NCBI RefSeq assembly: GCF_030817535.1
Contig: NZ_JAUSZL010000002.1
Location: 8,782,593-8,846,592 of the forward strand
DNA from: Streptomyces sp. V3I8
Lineage (GTDB): Bacteria; Actinomycetota; Actinomycetes; Streptomycetales; Streptomycetaceae
Reading direction: 5' to 3'
DNA length: 64,000 nucleotides
Of the stretch, positions 26,628-35,387 are shown in pieces. Numbering within the stretch: position 1 is the first letter of the stretch; each line of letters starts with the position of its first letter. The notes below the pieces were generated by a model. That model saw nothing but the letters and a program-made list of their open reading frames with translations, had not been told where the DNA came from and searched no databases. Position numbers and translations under genes: made by a program.

Positions 26628-27393
26628 ATGCCGAGAGAGCGAGGTTGTGTAGGCGGGCGGTGCCGAGCATGGCCTGGTGCACGCCGTTACCTTTGAGGCG
26701 GCAGTCTCGCAGGATCTTCCAGTTCTTCAGCCGGGAAGGGGCGTGTTCGACTCGGGCCCGAGCCTGGCGATGGACGGCGTTCTCTGCCTCCTGCTCCGGG
26801 CTGAGATGCCTCTGGCCGCGTCGCCGGCGGTGCGGGATGAGCAGGCCGGTGCCCTGATAACCGCCGTCGGCGATGACCGGCGCTCCGCGGCATGCCTGGT
26901 CGACGCCCGACTCCGTGAACGCCCGGCAGTCGTTGCGGTTGCCGGATAGTGGAAGGCCGATCGCCACCACCAGGCGACTGTTGGCGTCGATGACGACCTG
27001 CAGGTTCGTCGAGTGCCGGTAGTTCTTGCTGGACGCGGCCACGCTGCGGTCTCGGGTGGGCACCAGGGTGCCGTCAACGATGTAGACGGTGTCCCTGCGC
27101 GGCCGGCGCGCGGGAGAGATGGCCAGCAGGGGTGCGAGATGATCGAGGATGCGGTCAGCCGCGGACTTCGAGACCCCAAACAACGGCGCTACCTGCCGCA
27201 ACGTCAAGTTCGTGCGCCAGTACGTCGCCACCAGCAGCACCCAATTTTCCAGCGACAGCCGCCACGGCCGACCGCGCTGAACGTCACCACCACGACGCCG
27301 TACCAACACCACCAGCCTGGCAAACTGCGCCTCGGACAGTCCCGAGAACGGCTCGATCCACTTCGGATCATCCGCTGAAATCACCCCACCCAT
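26626..27393 (-). CDS. IS5-family transposase, apparently intact
   Basis: 255 residues from ATG 27393 (GTG 27420 would give 264). It begins GGVISADDPKWIEPFSGLSE, has an HTH-like TLRQVAPLFGVSKSAADRIL, and a DDE triad in YIVDGTLVPT, VIADGGYQGTGL and RVEHAPSRLKNWK. No lesion is visible. I could not pair its termini: ACTTGTGTGGTGG-type sequence near 27410-27440 has no clear partner on the left, so the element may be end-truncated. Confidence 0.8.
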   Translation of the reverse strand: MGGVISADDPKWIEPFSGLSEAQFARLVVLVRRRGGDVQRGRPWRLSLENWVLLVATYWRTNLTLRQVAPLFGVSKSAADRILDHLAPLLAISPARRPRRDTVYIVDGTLVPTRDRSVAASSKNYRHSTNLQVVIDANSRLVVAIGLPLSGNRNDCRAFTESGVDQACRGAPVIADGGYQGTGLLIPHRRRRGQRHLSPEQEAENAVHRQARARVEHAPSRLKNWKILRDCRLKGNGVHQAMLGTARLHNLALSA

Positions 27394-27540
27394 GCCCAAC
27401 CAATGCGCCAACCACCACACAAGTTATGGGACACCCTTTAGGAGAAGTACGGGGTGCAGAGGTGTGGGCCGCCGAACTCCACCCCCATCTCCACCCATGG
27501 GTCCAGGCGTGAACGGGCCCGCGACAGCAGTCTTGAGGGC

Positions 27541-28086
27541 ATGACCACGACCGACTGGATCACCGACATCGCCCTCGTACTCGTTGTCTTCCGGCAGCTG
27601 CGGGAAGGCCGCCTGGGCCTCAAGTCCTATCTGCTCCCCCTGGGGATCGTGGCCTTCGTGGCCTCCCGGTACCTGCACACCGTCCCCACCGCGGGCAACG
27701 ACCTCGTGCTGATCGGAGCGCTGGTCGCGGCCGGCGCGGCGCTCGGCGTCGCAGGCGGCGTCCACACCCGGATCCGCAGTGCCGGCGGACATCTCTTCAT
27801 CAAGGCAGGAGCCGTCTCGGCGGTCCTGTGGGTGGTCGGCATGGGTGCCCGCATGGGATTTCAGGTCTGGACCGACCACGGTGGCGCCGACGACGTGGCC
27901 CGGTTCAGCGTCACCCACGACATCACCACCGGCCAGGCCTGGGTCGCGGCCTTCGTCCTGATGGCGCTGACCGAGGTGGTCACACGCCTGGCCACGATCT
28001 TCGTCCGGAGCCGTCTGGTGGCCGATGAGCAGCAGCTCCCGGCGGGCACGCGTCCCGCCGCGACGGTCCTCGACCGCACCGCCTGA
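27541..28086 (+). CDS. CcdC-like / DUF1453 membrane protein
   Basis: 181 residues with about five hydrophobic segments (TDIALVLVVFRQLREG, LLPLGIVAFVASRYL, LVLIGALVAAGAALGVAGGV, AVSAVLWVVGMGARMGF, AWVAAFVLMALTEVVTRL). The small integral-membrane family is often found beside two-component systems in Streptomyces. It ends 2 nt before the histidine kinase start and is surely in the same operon. A role in sensing or redox input to the kinase is conjecture. Confidence 0.75.
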   Translation: MTTTDWITDIALVLVVFRQLREGRLGLKSYLLPLGIVAFVASRYLHTVPTAGNDLVLIGALVAAGAALGVAGGVHTRIRSAGGHLFIKAGAVSAVLWVVGMGARMGFQVWTDHGGADDVARFSVTHDITTGQAWVAAFVLMALTEVVTRLATIFVRSRLVADEQQLPAGTRPAATVLDRTA

Positions 28087-28088
28087 CC

Positions 28089-29300
28089 ATGGGTTATGGT
28101 CACGGCGTGTCCGCATCCGCCAGCGTCCCCGACCGCGGGCCGGCTCCCGACCGGGGGCCCGGCCCCCGGGCCGTGCCCCGCCAGGACCCGCGTATGCAAT
28201 GGGTCATCACCCTGGCGGTGATCGTCGCCGCGGTGGCGACGGTCCGTCCGGTGGGCATCAGCGGCCGCGGCCTGGCGGTGGCCGTCCTGATCGCGGTCAA
28301 CTCCCTGACGCTGCTGGCGCGGCACCTGCCCGAGTCCAGGATCCCGCCCCGCGTCGTCCTCCTCTGGCTGACCCTCGGTGCCGTGGCGGCCGCCGCCCTG
28401 ATCGGCGCCGGCCGCAGCGGCTCCGGTTACCTGTTCGCGTACTTCCTCGTCGGCCACATCGGTTACCGGCTCCCCCCGAGGCAGGCCCTCTCGCTCGCGG
28501 CCCTGACCGGTCTCCTGTGCGGCGGCGTCCTGTACTTCCACCTCGGTCCCGGCCACGAGGAACTGCCCTGGATCCTCGGTGCGACCGTCGCGGTCCCGGT
28601 CGTGGCCGGAATCCTCGGACGGAGCAGGCAGCGCGCCGTGGAGGCGATGATCTCGTCCGCCGAGTCCGCCGAGCGGGCCGCCCGCGCCGAAGCCCGGACC
28701 TCCGTGCTCACCGAACGCGCCCGGATCGCCCGGGACGTGCACGACGTGCTGGCGCACTCGCTGGCCGGGATCAACATGCAACTGGAACTGGCGGACGCCC
28801 TGATCGACACCGGCGATCTGGAGAAGGTCCGAGAAGCGAACAGCAAGGCGCACAGCATGGTCAAAGAGAGCCTGAAGCAGGCCCAGTGGACCGTGCACGC
28901 GCTGCGTGAGGACGCCCTCCCGCTGCTCGACACCCTGACCGCGATGATCGAGTCCTCCGGCCGCCGTGACGCCCTCACCGTCATCGGGACCGTCCGTGAA
29001 CTGCCGGCGCGGGTCACCCAGAACCTGCTGCGCGTCGCCCAGGAGTCCCTGACCAATGCCGCCCGGCACGCCCCGGGCACGGACGCCGGGGTGGAGCTGA
29101 CGTTCGGCGCCGCGTCGACGACACTGAGGATCCGCAACGGGCCCGCGACCGGCAGGGTGAGCGCGGGTGCCGGGAGCGGAATGGGGTTGATCGGAATGCG
29201 TGAACGGGTGGCGCTGCTGGGTGGCACCATGACGGCGGGCCCGGTCACGGAGGGGCCCGACCGAGGCGGCTGGCAGGTGGAGGCAGTGATTCCGGCATGA
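28089..29300 (+). CDS. Two-component sensor histidine kinase (HisKA_3 type)
   Basis: 403 residues from ATG 28089 (GTG 28107 also possible). Several membrane spans fill residues ~35-180. The dimerisation domain has the phosphoacceptor His in RDVHDVLAHSLAGINMQLEL (~218), and the C-terminal HATPase has NLLRVAQESLTNAARHAP and GMGLIGMRERVALLGG. Such kinases phosphorylate NarL-type regulators; the partner is the next gene, whose ATG overlaps this stop (ATGA). The signal is unknown. Confidence 0.92.
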   Translation: MGYGHGVSASASVPDRGPAPDRGPGPRAVPRQDPRMQWVITLAVIVAAVATVRPVGISGRGLAVAVLIAVNSLTLLARHLPESRIPPRVVLLWLTLGAVAAAALIGAGRSGSGYLFAYFLVGHIGYRLPPRQALSLAALTGLLCGGVLYFHLGPGHEELPWILGATVAVPVVAGILGRSRQRAVEAMISSAESAERAARAEARTSVLTERARIARDVHDVLAHSLAGINMQLELADALIDTGDLEKVREANSKAHSMVKESLKQAQWTVHALREDALPLLDTLTAMIESSGRRDALTVIGTVRELPARVTQNLLRVAQESLTNAARHAPGTDAGVELTFGAASTTLRIRNGPATGRVSAGAGSGMGLIGMRERVALLGGTMTAGPVTEGPDRGGWQVEAVIPA

Positions 29301-29986
29301 GTGAAACGACCGATACCGTACGGCGGTTGAAGGTGGTCGTGGCCGACGATCAGGCCGCCGTCCGCGAACCCCTGGCCGCGATGCTCGGCCTGTCCGAGGA
29401 CATCGAGGTCGTCACCGCCGCCGCGGACGGCACGCAGGTGCTCGCCGCCGTTGCCGCCACCCCGGTGGACGTCGTCCTGATGGACCTGCGCATGCCGGGG
29501 ATGGACGGCATCGAGGCGACCCGTCGGCTGAGCGAGGAATACCCGCAGGTCGCCGTGGTGGTACTGACCACCTTCGCCGACGACGACTCGATCCTGGCCG
29601 CACTGAGCGCCGGGGCCCGCGGCTACCTGACGAAGAACGCGGGGCGCCAGGACATCCTTCGTGCCATCCGCGCCGCCGCGGCGGGCCAGGCCGTCCTCGA
29701 CCGCGAGGTCCAGGACCGACTGCTGGCCACCGTCCGGGTCAAACCGCCGGCCACGGGACAGCCGCAGTCGCTGCCGCTGCCGCTGCCGCTGCCGCAGGAC
29801 CTCACCCAGCGCGAGCGCGAGGTGCTCACCCTCATTGGCCAGGGACTGCCGAACAGAGCCATCGCCGGCAAGCTCTTCATCAGCGAGGCCACGGTCAAGA
29901 CCCACATCAACAACCTGTTCGCCAAGGCGGACATCCGGGACCGCGCCGACGCCGTGCGCCGCGCCATCGCAGCGGGCCTGGCCTGA
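29297..29986 (+). CDS. NarL/FixJ-family response regulator
   Basis: 229 residues. The receiver domain (1-125) has acidic pocket VVADDQ, phosphoacceptor Asp ~61 in VVLMDLRMPG, and Lys in YLTKNAG. A linker with PLPLPLPLP (repeat CCGCTG codons) leads to a LuxR HTH (LTQREREVLTLIGQGLPNRA, ATVKTHINNLFAKADI). It overlaps the kinase by 4 nt and is its cognate partner. Confidence 0.93.
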   Translation: MSETTDTVRRLKVVVADDQAAVREPLAAMLGLSEDIEVVTAAADGTQVLAAVAATPVDVVLMDLRMPGMDGIEATRRLSEEYPQVAVVVLTTFADDDSILAALSAGARGYLTKNAGRQDILRAIRAAAAGQAVLDREVQDRLLATVRVKPPATGQPQSLPLPLPLPQDLTQREREVLTLIGQGLPNRAIAGKLFISEATVKTHINNLFAKADIRDRADAVRRAIAAGLA

Positions 29987-29995
29987 CCCTGGAGC

Positions 29996-30043
29996 GCTTC
30001 CCCGCTTCCCCGCTTCCCCGCTTCCCCGCTTCCCCGCTTCCCC
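29996..30043. repeat. Six tandem GCTTCCCC octamers
   Basis: Six exact contiguous 8-bp units begin 9 nt after the response-regulator stop, followed by degenerate CGCTTT/TCGTTT units to about 30090. Non-coding; may lie in the transcript 3' end. Confidence 0.9.
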
Positions 30044-30180
30044 GGTTTTCCCGCTTTCGGCTTCTCCGCTTCGTCGTTTCGTCGTTTCCGCGTGTCCACG
30101 GCGGTCGGGCGCGCCGGTCCCGCATGCCGCCTCCGGCTCCGTGCCGAAGTGCCCCGCCCGCCGACCGTGAGACGCGGTAA

Positions 30181-30231
30181 ATGTCCCACCGGAAAATGTG
30201 TCCCACTGGGAAACATGTCCCATTGGGACAT
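30181..30231. promoter_or_regulatory. Three contiguous 17-bp operator-like repeats
   Basis: Units ATGTCCCACCGGAAAAT, GTGTCCCACTGGGAAAC and ATGTCCCATTGGGACAT lie head to tail at 30181, 30198 and 30215 without spacers. The third is a near-perfect palindrome, the first the most degenerate. They end 20 nt before the TetR-type start, where an autoregulatory operator is expected. Confidence 0.75.
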
Positions 30232-30251
30232 GAAGAGCTATCATCGAAGGC

Positions 30252-30917
30252 ATGGAGGCAACGGAGCCCGGTATCGCGACGGAAGACCGACGGCAGCGCA
30301 AGGCCAGGCAGACCCGCAACGCCCTGGCGACCGCCGCCGTCGACCTGATCCTGGAGCGCGGGCTCGCCGCGACCACGGTCGAGGCGATCGCCGAGCGGGC
30401 CGACGTCACGCGCCGCACCTTCAGCCGGCTCTTCGTCGGCAAGGAGGACGCGGCCCTCGACTTCGTGCGCGGTGACGGCGACCGCATCAACGCCCTGCTG
30501 CGTGACCGGCCCGCCGCCGAGCCGCCTCTGCTGGCCTATCGCCGGGCCGTCCGCGACTGGCTCGCCGACCGGGACGACCCGGCCTGGCACCTGCGTCCCC
30601 GAATACGCCGTCTGCTCGCCCTGCTCGACGGCGAGCCGGCCCTGTTCGCCGCGTACGAACGCATCCGGGTCGACGCGCAGGACGAGTCGATCCGCATCCT
30701 CGCCGACCGGCTCGGCACCGACGACGTGCGGGACGTGCGTCCCGCCGTCGTGGTCGACGCCGCCGCCGGAGTACTCACCGCCGCACTGCGCATCTGGGCG
30801 CGCGGCGCATCCGGCCACGAAACGGCAGCCCCAGACCTCGCCGCCCTGGTGGAGCAGGCCTACGACGCCCTGACCCAGGAGGCCGCGTCCGCGGTCTCGC
30901 ACATCTCCGAAGAGTGA
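30252..30917 (+). CDS. TetR family transcriptional regulator
   Basis: 221 residues. The N-terminal HTH (ATTVEAIAERADVTRRTFSR, ~40-60) is typical, with FVGKEDAAL entering the ligand domain. It begins 20 nt after the third 17-bp operator-like repeat and ends 7 nt before the SDR gene, so it is the first gene of a TetR-SDR-ADH operon that it probably represses itself. The inducer is unknown; an aldehyde, ketone or alcohol would suit the enzymes. Confidence 0.9.
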   Translation: MEATEPGIATEDRRQRKARQTRNALATAAVDLILERGLAATTVEAIAERADVTRRTFSRLFVGKEDAALDFVRGDGDRINALLRDRPAAEPPLLAYRRAVRDWLADRDDPAWHLRPRIRRLLALLDGEPALFAAYERIRVDAQDESIRILADRLGTDDVRDVRPAVVVDAAAGVLTAALRIWARGASGHETAAPDLAALVEQAYDALTQEAASAVSHISEE

Positions 30918-30924
30918 GAGCACC

Positions 30925-31716
30925 ATGAGCACCACCAGCAACATCCCTTCTGTCACCGACTACGCGACCGAGTTCGCCGGGAGGACCGTGCTGGTCACGG
31001 GCGCCGCCTCGGGCATCGGCCTGGCCACCGCCCGTCGCCTCGGCGCCGGCGGCGCCAATGTCGTGATCGCCGACTACAACGCCGAGGGCGCCGAGAAGGC
31101 CGCCGCCGACCTGCGGGCCGAGGGCTTCGAGGCCGCCGCGGTCGAGGTCGACGTGACGAACCCCGAGTCCGTGGCGGCGGCCGTCGCCTTCGCCGTCGAC
31201 ACCTTCGGCGGGCTGGAGCTGGCCGTGAACAACGCCGGCATCGGCGGTCCGAGCGCACCCACCGGTGAGTACGACATCGAGGCCTACGACCGCGTGGTGC
31301 GCACCAACCTCAACGGCGTCTTCTACTCCCTGCGCCACGAGCTGCCCGCCATCGAGGCGGCCGGCGGCGGTGCCGTCGTGAACGTGGCCTCCATCCTCGG
31401 CTCGGTCGGCTTCGCGGGCTCCTCCGCGTACGTGGCTGCCAAGCACGGCGTGGTGGGCCTGACCAAGGCCACTGCCGTCGAGTACGCCGCCAAGGGCATC
31501 CGCGTCAACGTGGTCGGCCCCGGCTTCATCGAGACCCCGCTGCTCCAGAACAGCTTGGACAAGGAGGCCTACGACGGTCTGGTCGGACTGCACCCCGCCG
31601 GACGGCTCGGCCGCTCCGACGAGGTCGCCGAACTGATCGCGTTCCTGCTGTCCGAGCGCTCTTCGTTCGTGACCGGCAGCTACCACCTGGTCGACGGCGC
31701 CTACACCGCCGTCTGA
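30925..31716 (+). CDS. SDR family oxidoreductase
   Basis: 263 residues of a classical short-chain dehydrogenase/reductase. Cofactor motif TGAASGIGLATA (~25-36), Asp in VVIADYN favouring NAD, NNAGIGG, catalytic Ser-Tyr-Lys as SILGSVG ... SAYVAAKHGVVG, and a C-terminal GSYHLVDGAYTAV. It follows the TetR gene by 7 nt and precedes an alcohol dehydrogenase. The two oxidoreductases probably handle the same or sequential alcohol/ketone substrates. Confidence 0.9.
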   Translation: MSTTSNIPSVTDYATEFAGRTVLVTGAASGIGLATARRLGAGGANVVIADYNAEGAEKAAADLRAEGFEAAAVEVDVTNPESVAAAVAFAVDTFGGLELAVNNAGIGGPSAPTGEYDIEAYDRVVRTNLNGVFYSLRHELPAIEAAGGGAVVNVASILGSVGFAGSSAYVAAKHGVVGLTKATAVEYAAKGIRVNVVGPGFIETPLLQNSLDKEAYDGLVGLHPAGRLGRSDEVAELIAFLLSERSSFVTGSYHLVDGAYTAV

Positions 31717-31791
31717 CCACACAGGCAGCACAGAAGTAGCGCACAAGCAGCACATAAACAGCGCAGAAGAAGTACAGAAAGAAGTCAGGCC

Positions 31792-32832
31792 ATGAAGGCA
31801 CTGCAGTACCGCACCATCGGCGCCGCCCCTGAGGTCGTGGTCGTCCCCGACCCCGAACCCGGCCCCGGACAGGTTCTGTTGAAGGTCACCGCCGCAGGTG
31901 TGTGCCACTCCGACATCGCCGTGATGAGCTGGCCCGCCGAGGGATTCCCGTACGAGCTGCCGCTCACCCTCGGCCACGAGGGCGTGGGCACGGTCGCCGC
32001 GCTCGGTGCGGGCGTGACCGGTGTGCGCGAGGGCGACGCGGTCGCCGTGTACGGCCCCTGGGGCTGCGGCAGCTGCGCCAAGTGCGCGGAGGGCAAGGAG
32101 AACTACTGCCTGCGCGCCGACGAGCTCGGCATCCGGCCGCCGGGGCTCGGGGCGCCGGGAGCGATGGCGGAGTACCTGCTCGTGGACGATCCGCGCCATC
32201 TGGTCCCGCTGGACGGACTCGACCCGGTCGCGGCGGTGCCGCTGACCGACGCGGGGCTGACGCCGTACCACGCGATCAAGCGGTCGCTGCCGAAGCTGGT
32301 TCCGGGGTCGACCGCAGTGGTCATCGGCACGGGCGGGCTCGGGCACGTCGCCATTCAGCTGCTGCGGGCCATGACCCCGGCCCGGGTGATCGCCCTCGAC
32401 GTGAACGAGGAAAAGCTGCGGCTGGCCCGGCAGGTCGGCGCCCACGAGGCGGTGCTGTCCGACGCCGGGGCGGCTGCCGCGGTCCGCGAGATCACCGGTG
32501 GTGTCGGAGCGGAGGCGGTCTTCGACTTCGTCGGGGCGCAGCCCACCCTGGCCACCGCGGGGGCCGTCACGGCGGTCGAGGGCGACATCACGATCGTCGG
32601 CATCGGTGGCGGAACACTGCCCGTCGGCTTCGGCCAGTTGCCCTTCGAGGTCTCGGTCAGCGCTCCTTACTGGGGCAGCCGCGGCGAACTCGTCGAGGTT
32701 CTCGCACTGGCCCGGTCCGGCGCCGTGTCGGTACACACGGAGACCTTCTCGCTGGACGAGGCGCCGCTCGCCTACGAGCGCCTGCACGCGGGAACGATCA
32801 ACGGACGCGCGGTGATCCTCCCTCACGGCTGA
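31792..32832 (+). CDS. Zinc-dependent NAD(P) alcohol dehydrogenase
   Basis: 346-residue medium-chain dehydrogenase. Catalytic zinc ligands Cys38 (GVCHSD) and His62-Glu63 (GHEGVG); structural zinc Cys cluster GCGSCAKCAEGKENYC (~92-106); Rossmann motif GTGGLGHVAIQLL followed by Asp in IALDVNEEK, which favours NAD(H). It belongs to the Adh/AdhP-like group. It lies 75 nt after the SDR gene; the gap contains imperfect AGCACA/AGCGCA repeats. A strong hairpin follows the stop. Confidence 0.9.
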   Translation: MKALQYRTIGAAPEVVVVPDPEPGPGQVLLKVTAAGVCHSDIAVMSWPAEGFPYELPLTLGHEGVGTVAALGAGVTGVREGDAVAVYGPWGCGSCAKCAEGKENYCLRADELGIRPPGLGAPGAMAEYLLVDDPRHLVPLDGLDPVAAVPLTDAGLTPYHAIKRSLPKLVPGSTAVVIGTGGLGHVAIQLLRAMTPARVIALDVNEEKLRLARQVGAHEAVLSDAGAAAAVREITGGVGAEAVFDFVGAQPTLATAGAVTAVEGDITIVGIGGGTLPVGFGQLPFEVSVSAPYWGSRGELVEVLALARSGAVSVHTETFSLDEAPLAYERLHAGTINGRAVILPHG

Positions 32833-32834
32833 TC

Positions 32835-32862
32835 GACCCGACCCGACCCGACCCGACCCGAT
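32835..32862. repeat. Pentamer CGACC tandem repeat
   Basis: Five contiguous CGACC/ACCCG units directly after the ADH stop, then degenerate copies leading into the terminator stem, which itself contains CCCGACC. The stem may have evolved from the repeat. Confidence 0.7.
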
Positions 32863-32876
32863 CTGCCCCGACCTGA

Positions 32877-32916
32877 CCCGACCTGATCTGATGCGAGGCA
32901 ATCAGATCAGGTCGGG
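32877..32916. terminator. Bidirectional hairpin terminator
   Basis: A perfect 16-bp stem (32877-32892 with 32901-32916) and an 8-nt loop GCGAGGCA lie between the convergent ADH and aztD genes. Confidence 0.88.
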
Positions 32917-33022
32917 CTGGATCTGGTTCGGTTCGGCCGGCGTCGCTCCTGACCGGCGGCGGAAGCGTTCCGGGACGTACGTACCGCCCCGCGGCCGACA
33001 GGTCGCGGGGCGGTACGCGCGG

Positions 33023-34249
33023 TCAGTGTCCCGCGACGACGCCCGACAGCTCGTTGGTGCCCTTCGGCAGGGTGACCGAGGTGATCTTCTCGCCCGTCTC
33101 CAGGTCGATGGCGTGCAAGGCCTTCTCGCCGGGGTCGGAGACATAGGCGGTGTCGTCGCGGACGAACAGGGTGGGCCGGGCCTGCTGCCAGTCCAGTGGT
33201 TCCTGCCACTCGCCCACGACCGGGATCTTCTTCTCGGTCCTGCCGCTCAGCGGGTCGAGCACATGGATCGCTCCGTCGGTGCCCAGGACGAGTGCCTCAC
33301 CCCGCGGGCCGCGGGCCAGGGAGCGGAAGGAGTAGCTGGTACCCAGGTCGACCAGACGCAGCTTCTTCTTCTCGGTGTCGATGAGGGAGACACGGGTGGG
33401 CCTCTCCAACTCGGCCTCCGCGTCGGTCTTGTAGTCGCCCAGGAGGACGGGGGAGGTGTCGCTGCCTGCCTGGTTGCCGATGCGGCCGTAGTCGTCGGGC
33501 GCGTCGACCTTGGTGAACCTGCCGTCCTGGTAGATCAGGATGCCGTCCTCGCAGCCGACCGCGACGGCCTCGTTCTTCGCGGCCGCCTCACCGTGTACGC
33601 CGGGGCACTTCTCGTAGCGTGCGATCTCCTTGTCGTCCTTGTCCAGCACCAGTGCGCCGGTCCGCTTCTCCTCGGTGCCCAGTGTGCTGAGGAGTTCGCC
33701 GTTGGTCAGCTCGATGGCGACACCGTGGTGTGCCTCGGCGGAGGCGTAGGTACGTCCTTCCGGCTTCTTCCCGCTGCCCAGGTCGGTGGGGTCGAAGACG
33801 TTGACCTCTCCGGTGCCGTCGGTGAAGAGCGCCGTCCTGCCGCCATGGCGCACGACGTGACCGGGCTTGGCACCCTTGTACTCGATGTCGGTGAGGGTCT
33901 GCGAGGTGGCATCGAGCATACGGAACCCGGTGTCGGTGGAGACGACGACGTGGTCCTCGTCACCGGCGGGGTTGACGCGGTTGAAGCCGGGAAGCTCGAT
34001 GGTCCTGCTCAGTTCGAGGCTCTTGCCGTCCAGGATGTACAGACCGCCGTCGAAGGTCGCCACCAGCGGATCCTCGACCGCGGCGGCGGGGGTCACGCGT
34101 GCGGCGCCCCCGCCCCCGCCACCGGTCCTGGTCCCGGCCTCGGCGCCGGAGGAGGAGTTCTCGCCGCCTCCGCACGCGGTCAGCGCCGTGGACACCGCCA
34201 GGACGAGCGCCGTTCCCGTGAGAGCTCTGTTGCGTATCGACTTCTTCAT
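33023..34249 (-). CDS. aztD: Zinc metallochaperone AztD-like lipoprotein (copy 1)
   Basis: 408 residues from ATG 34249, with AAGGGA about 9 nt upstream. Lipobox LTAC puts the lipidated Cys at residue 26; a Gly-rich linker then leads to a seven-bladed-propeller pattern (ILDGKSLELSRTIELPGF, VNVFDPTDLG, IHVLDPLSGRTEKKIPVVGE). This is the AztD family, extracytoplasmic chaperones that hand zinc to the binding protein AztC. His pairs such as EDHVVVS, AHHG and PGVHGEAA could bind metal. It lies 88 nt after aztC. Confidence 0.85.
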   Translation of the reverse strand: MKKSIRNRALTGTALVLAVSTALTACGGGENSSSGAEAGTRTGGGGGGAARVTPAAAVEDPLVATFDGGLYILDGKSLELSRTIELPGFNRVNPAGDEDHVVVSTDTGFRMLDATSQTLTDIEYKGAKPGHVVRHGGRTALFTDGTGEVNVFDPTDLGSGKKPEGRTYASAEAHHGVAIELTNGELLSTLGTEEKRTGALVLDKDDKEIARYEKCPGVHGEAAAKNEAVAVGCEDGILIYQDGRFTKVDAPDDYGRIGNQAGSDTSPVLLGDYKTDAEAELERPTRVSLIDTEKKKLRLVDLGTSYSFRSLARGPRGEALVLGTDGAIHVLDPLSGRTEKKIPVVGEWQEPLDWQQARPTLFVRDDTAYVSDPGEKALHAIDLETGEKITSVTLPKGTNELSGVVAGH

Positions 34250-34337
34250 CGGTGTGTTCCCTTTCTCGCCGCGCGGTGGCGGCAGAGGTGTGCGACGGTT
34301 CCGGCCCCGTCGGCCGGTGTCCGCCTCGGTTCCGGAG

Positions 34338-35387
34338 TCAGCCGCCGGTCGTGCCGGCATTCGGTCCGGCACTCGGTCCGGCGGTCAGCTTCCGGGTCGG
34401 CTCGTGGGGCGGTCCGCCGGTCAGTCCGTCGGTCATGGCGGTGGTGTTGGCGCGCATCATCCGCAGATAGGTGTCGGCGCCCTCGCCCTTCGCGGTCAGC
34501 GACTCCGAGTACAGTTCGACGACTTGGACCCGGCCGCCCAGTTCCGTGCGCAGGACCTCGGCTAGCCGTGTGGGCTGCGAGGAGTCGGCGAACACGGTGC
34601 GTACGCCGGCCTCCTCCATCGCCTCGGTGAGCGAGTGCAGGTCGGAGGAGCTGGGGGAGGCCAGCGTGGTGCCGCTGGGGACGACCGCCCCGATCACCCG
34701 GAAGCCGAAGCGGTCGGCGAGGTAGCCGAAGACGTGATGGTTGGTCACCAGGGCGCGCCTGTCCTCCGGAATGCGGTCGAAGGACTTCTCCATCCAGACG
34801 GTCAGGCCGGTGAGTTCTTCGCCGTAGCGGTCGGCGCGGGCGCGTATCGCCCGGTCGTCCACGCCGTCGACGTGCTGGACCACCTGGTCGGCGATCAGGC
34901 CGGCGGTTCTGCGCACCCGGTCGGGGTCGGTCCAGAAGTGCGGGTCGGGCTGCCCTTCCCCGTCCGCGGGGCCGCCGTCGTCGGCCGTGCGGAAGGTGAG
35001 CGGGTCGGCCGCCTCCCCGGCGGCGAAGGTGGCGACGCCGGACGCGCGGGCGGCGTCCACGTGCCGCAGGACGTTCTCCTCGAGTCCCAGGCCGTTGTGG
35101 ACGACCAGGTCGGCCCGCTCCAGCTGGGCGGCCTGCACCGCCGACAGGCCGAAGGAGTGCGGGTCTGCGCCGGGCTTCATCAGAACGGTGACGTCGGCTT
35201 CGTCGCCGACGATCTCCCGGGTGATGTCGCCGAGGATGTTGGTCGTGACGACAATGCTCGGCCGGTCCTCACCGGTGGTGCAGGCGGCGGCCGTGGTGGC
35301 TGTGACGAGGGCGAGCAGACCCACGATCAGACTGCGCAGCCGTGCCACGCCCACCCGGATGCGCTGCTTTGCCGCGGTCCGGCTCAT
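34338..35387 (-). CDS. aztC: Zinc ABC transporter substrate-binding lipoprotein AztC
   Basis: 349 residues from ATG 35387, overlapping the upstream gene stop as ATGA. Lipobox AAAC with Cys at ~36. Cluster A-I metal-binding protein: ADPHSFGLS, PDPHFWTDPDRV and TNHHVFGYLADRFGF give three His ligands, and TVFADSSQPTRL the acidic ligand. It lacks the long His-rich loop of ZnuA, as expected for AztC types served by a chaperone. The C-terminal PSAGPNAGTTGG tail is low complexity. Confidence 0.92.
   Translation of the reverse strand: MSRTAAKQRIRVGVARLRSLIVGLLALVTATTAAACTTGEDRPSIVVTTNILGDITREIVGDEADVTVLMKPGADPHSFGLSAVQAAQLERADLVVHNGLGLEENVLRHVDAARASGVATFAAGEAADPLTFRTADDGGPADGEGQPDPHFWTDPDRVRRTAGLIADQVVQHVDGVDDRAIRARADRYGEELTGLTVWMEKSFDRIPEDRRALVTNHHVFGYLADRFGFRVIGAVVPSGTTLASPSSSDLHSLTEAMEEAGVRTVFADSSQPTRLAEVLRTELGGRVQVVELYSESLTAKGEGADTYLRMMRANTTAMTDGLTGGPPHEPTRKLTAGPSAGPNAGTTGG

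Noticed and set aside
27394..27440. Terminal inverted repeat for the 26626 transposase
   Set aside because: The right-side sequence has no matching inverted copy on the left between 26560 and 26640, so I do not define IS boundaries there.
29996..30231. CRISPR-like array suspected from regular repeats
   Set aside because: The 8-bp and 17-bp units have no spacers and no cas genes are nearby; they are a simple repeat and operator-like repeats.
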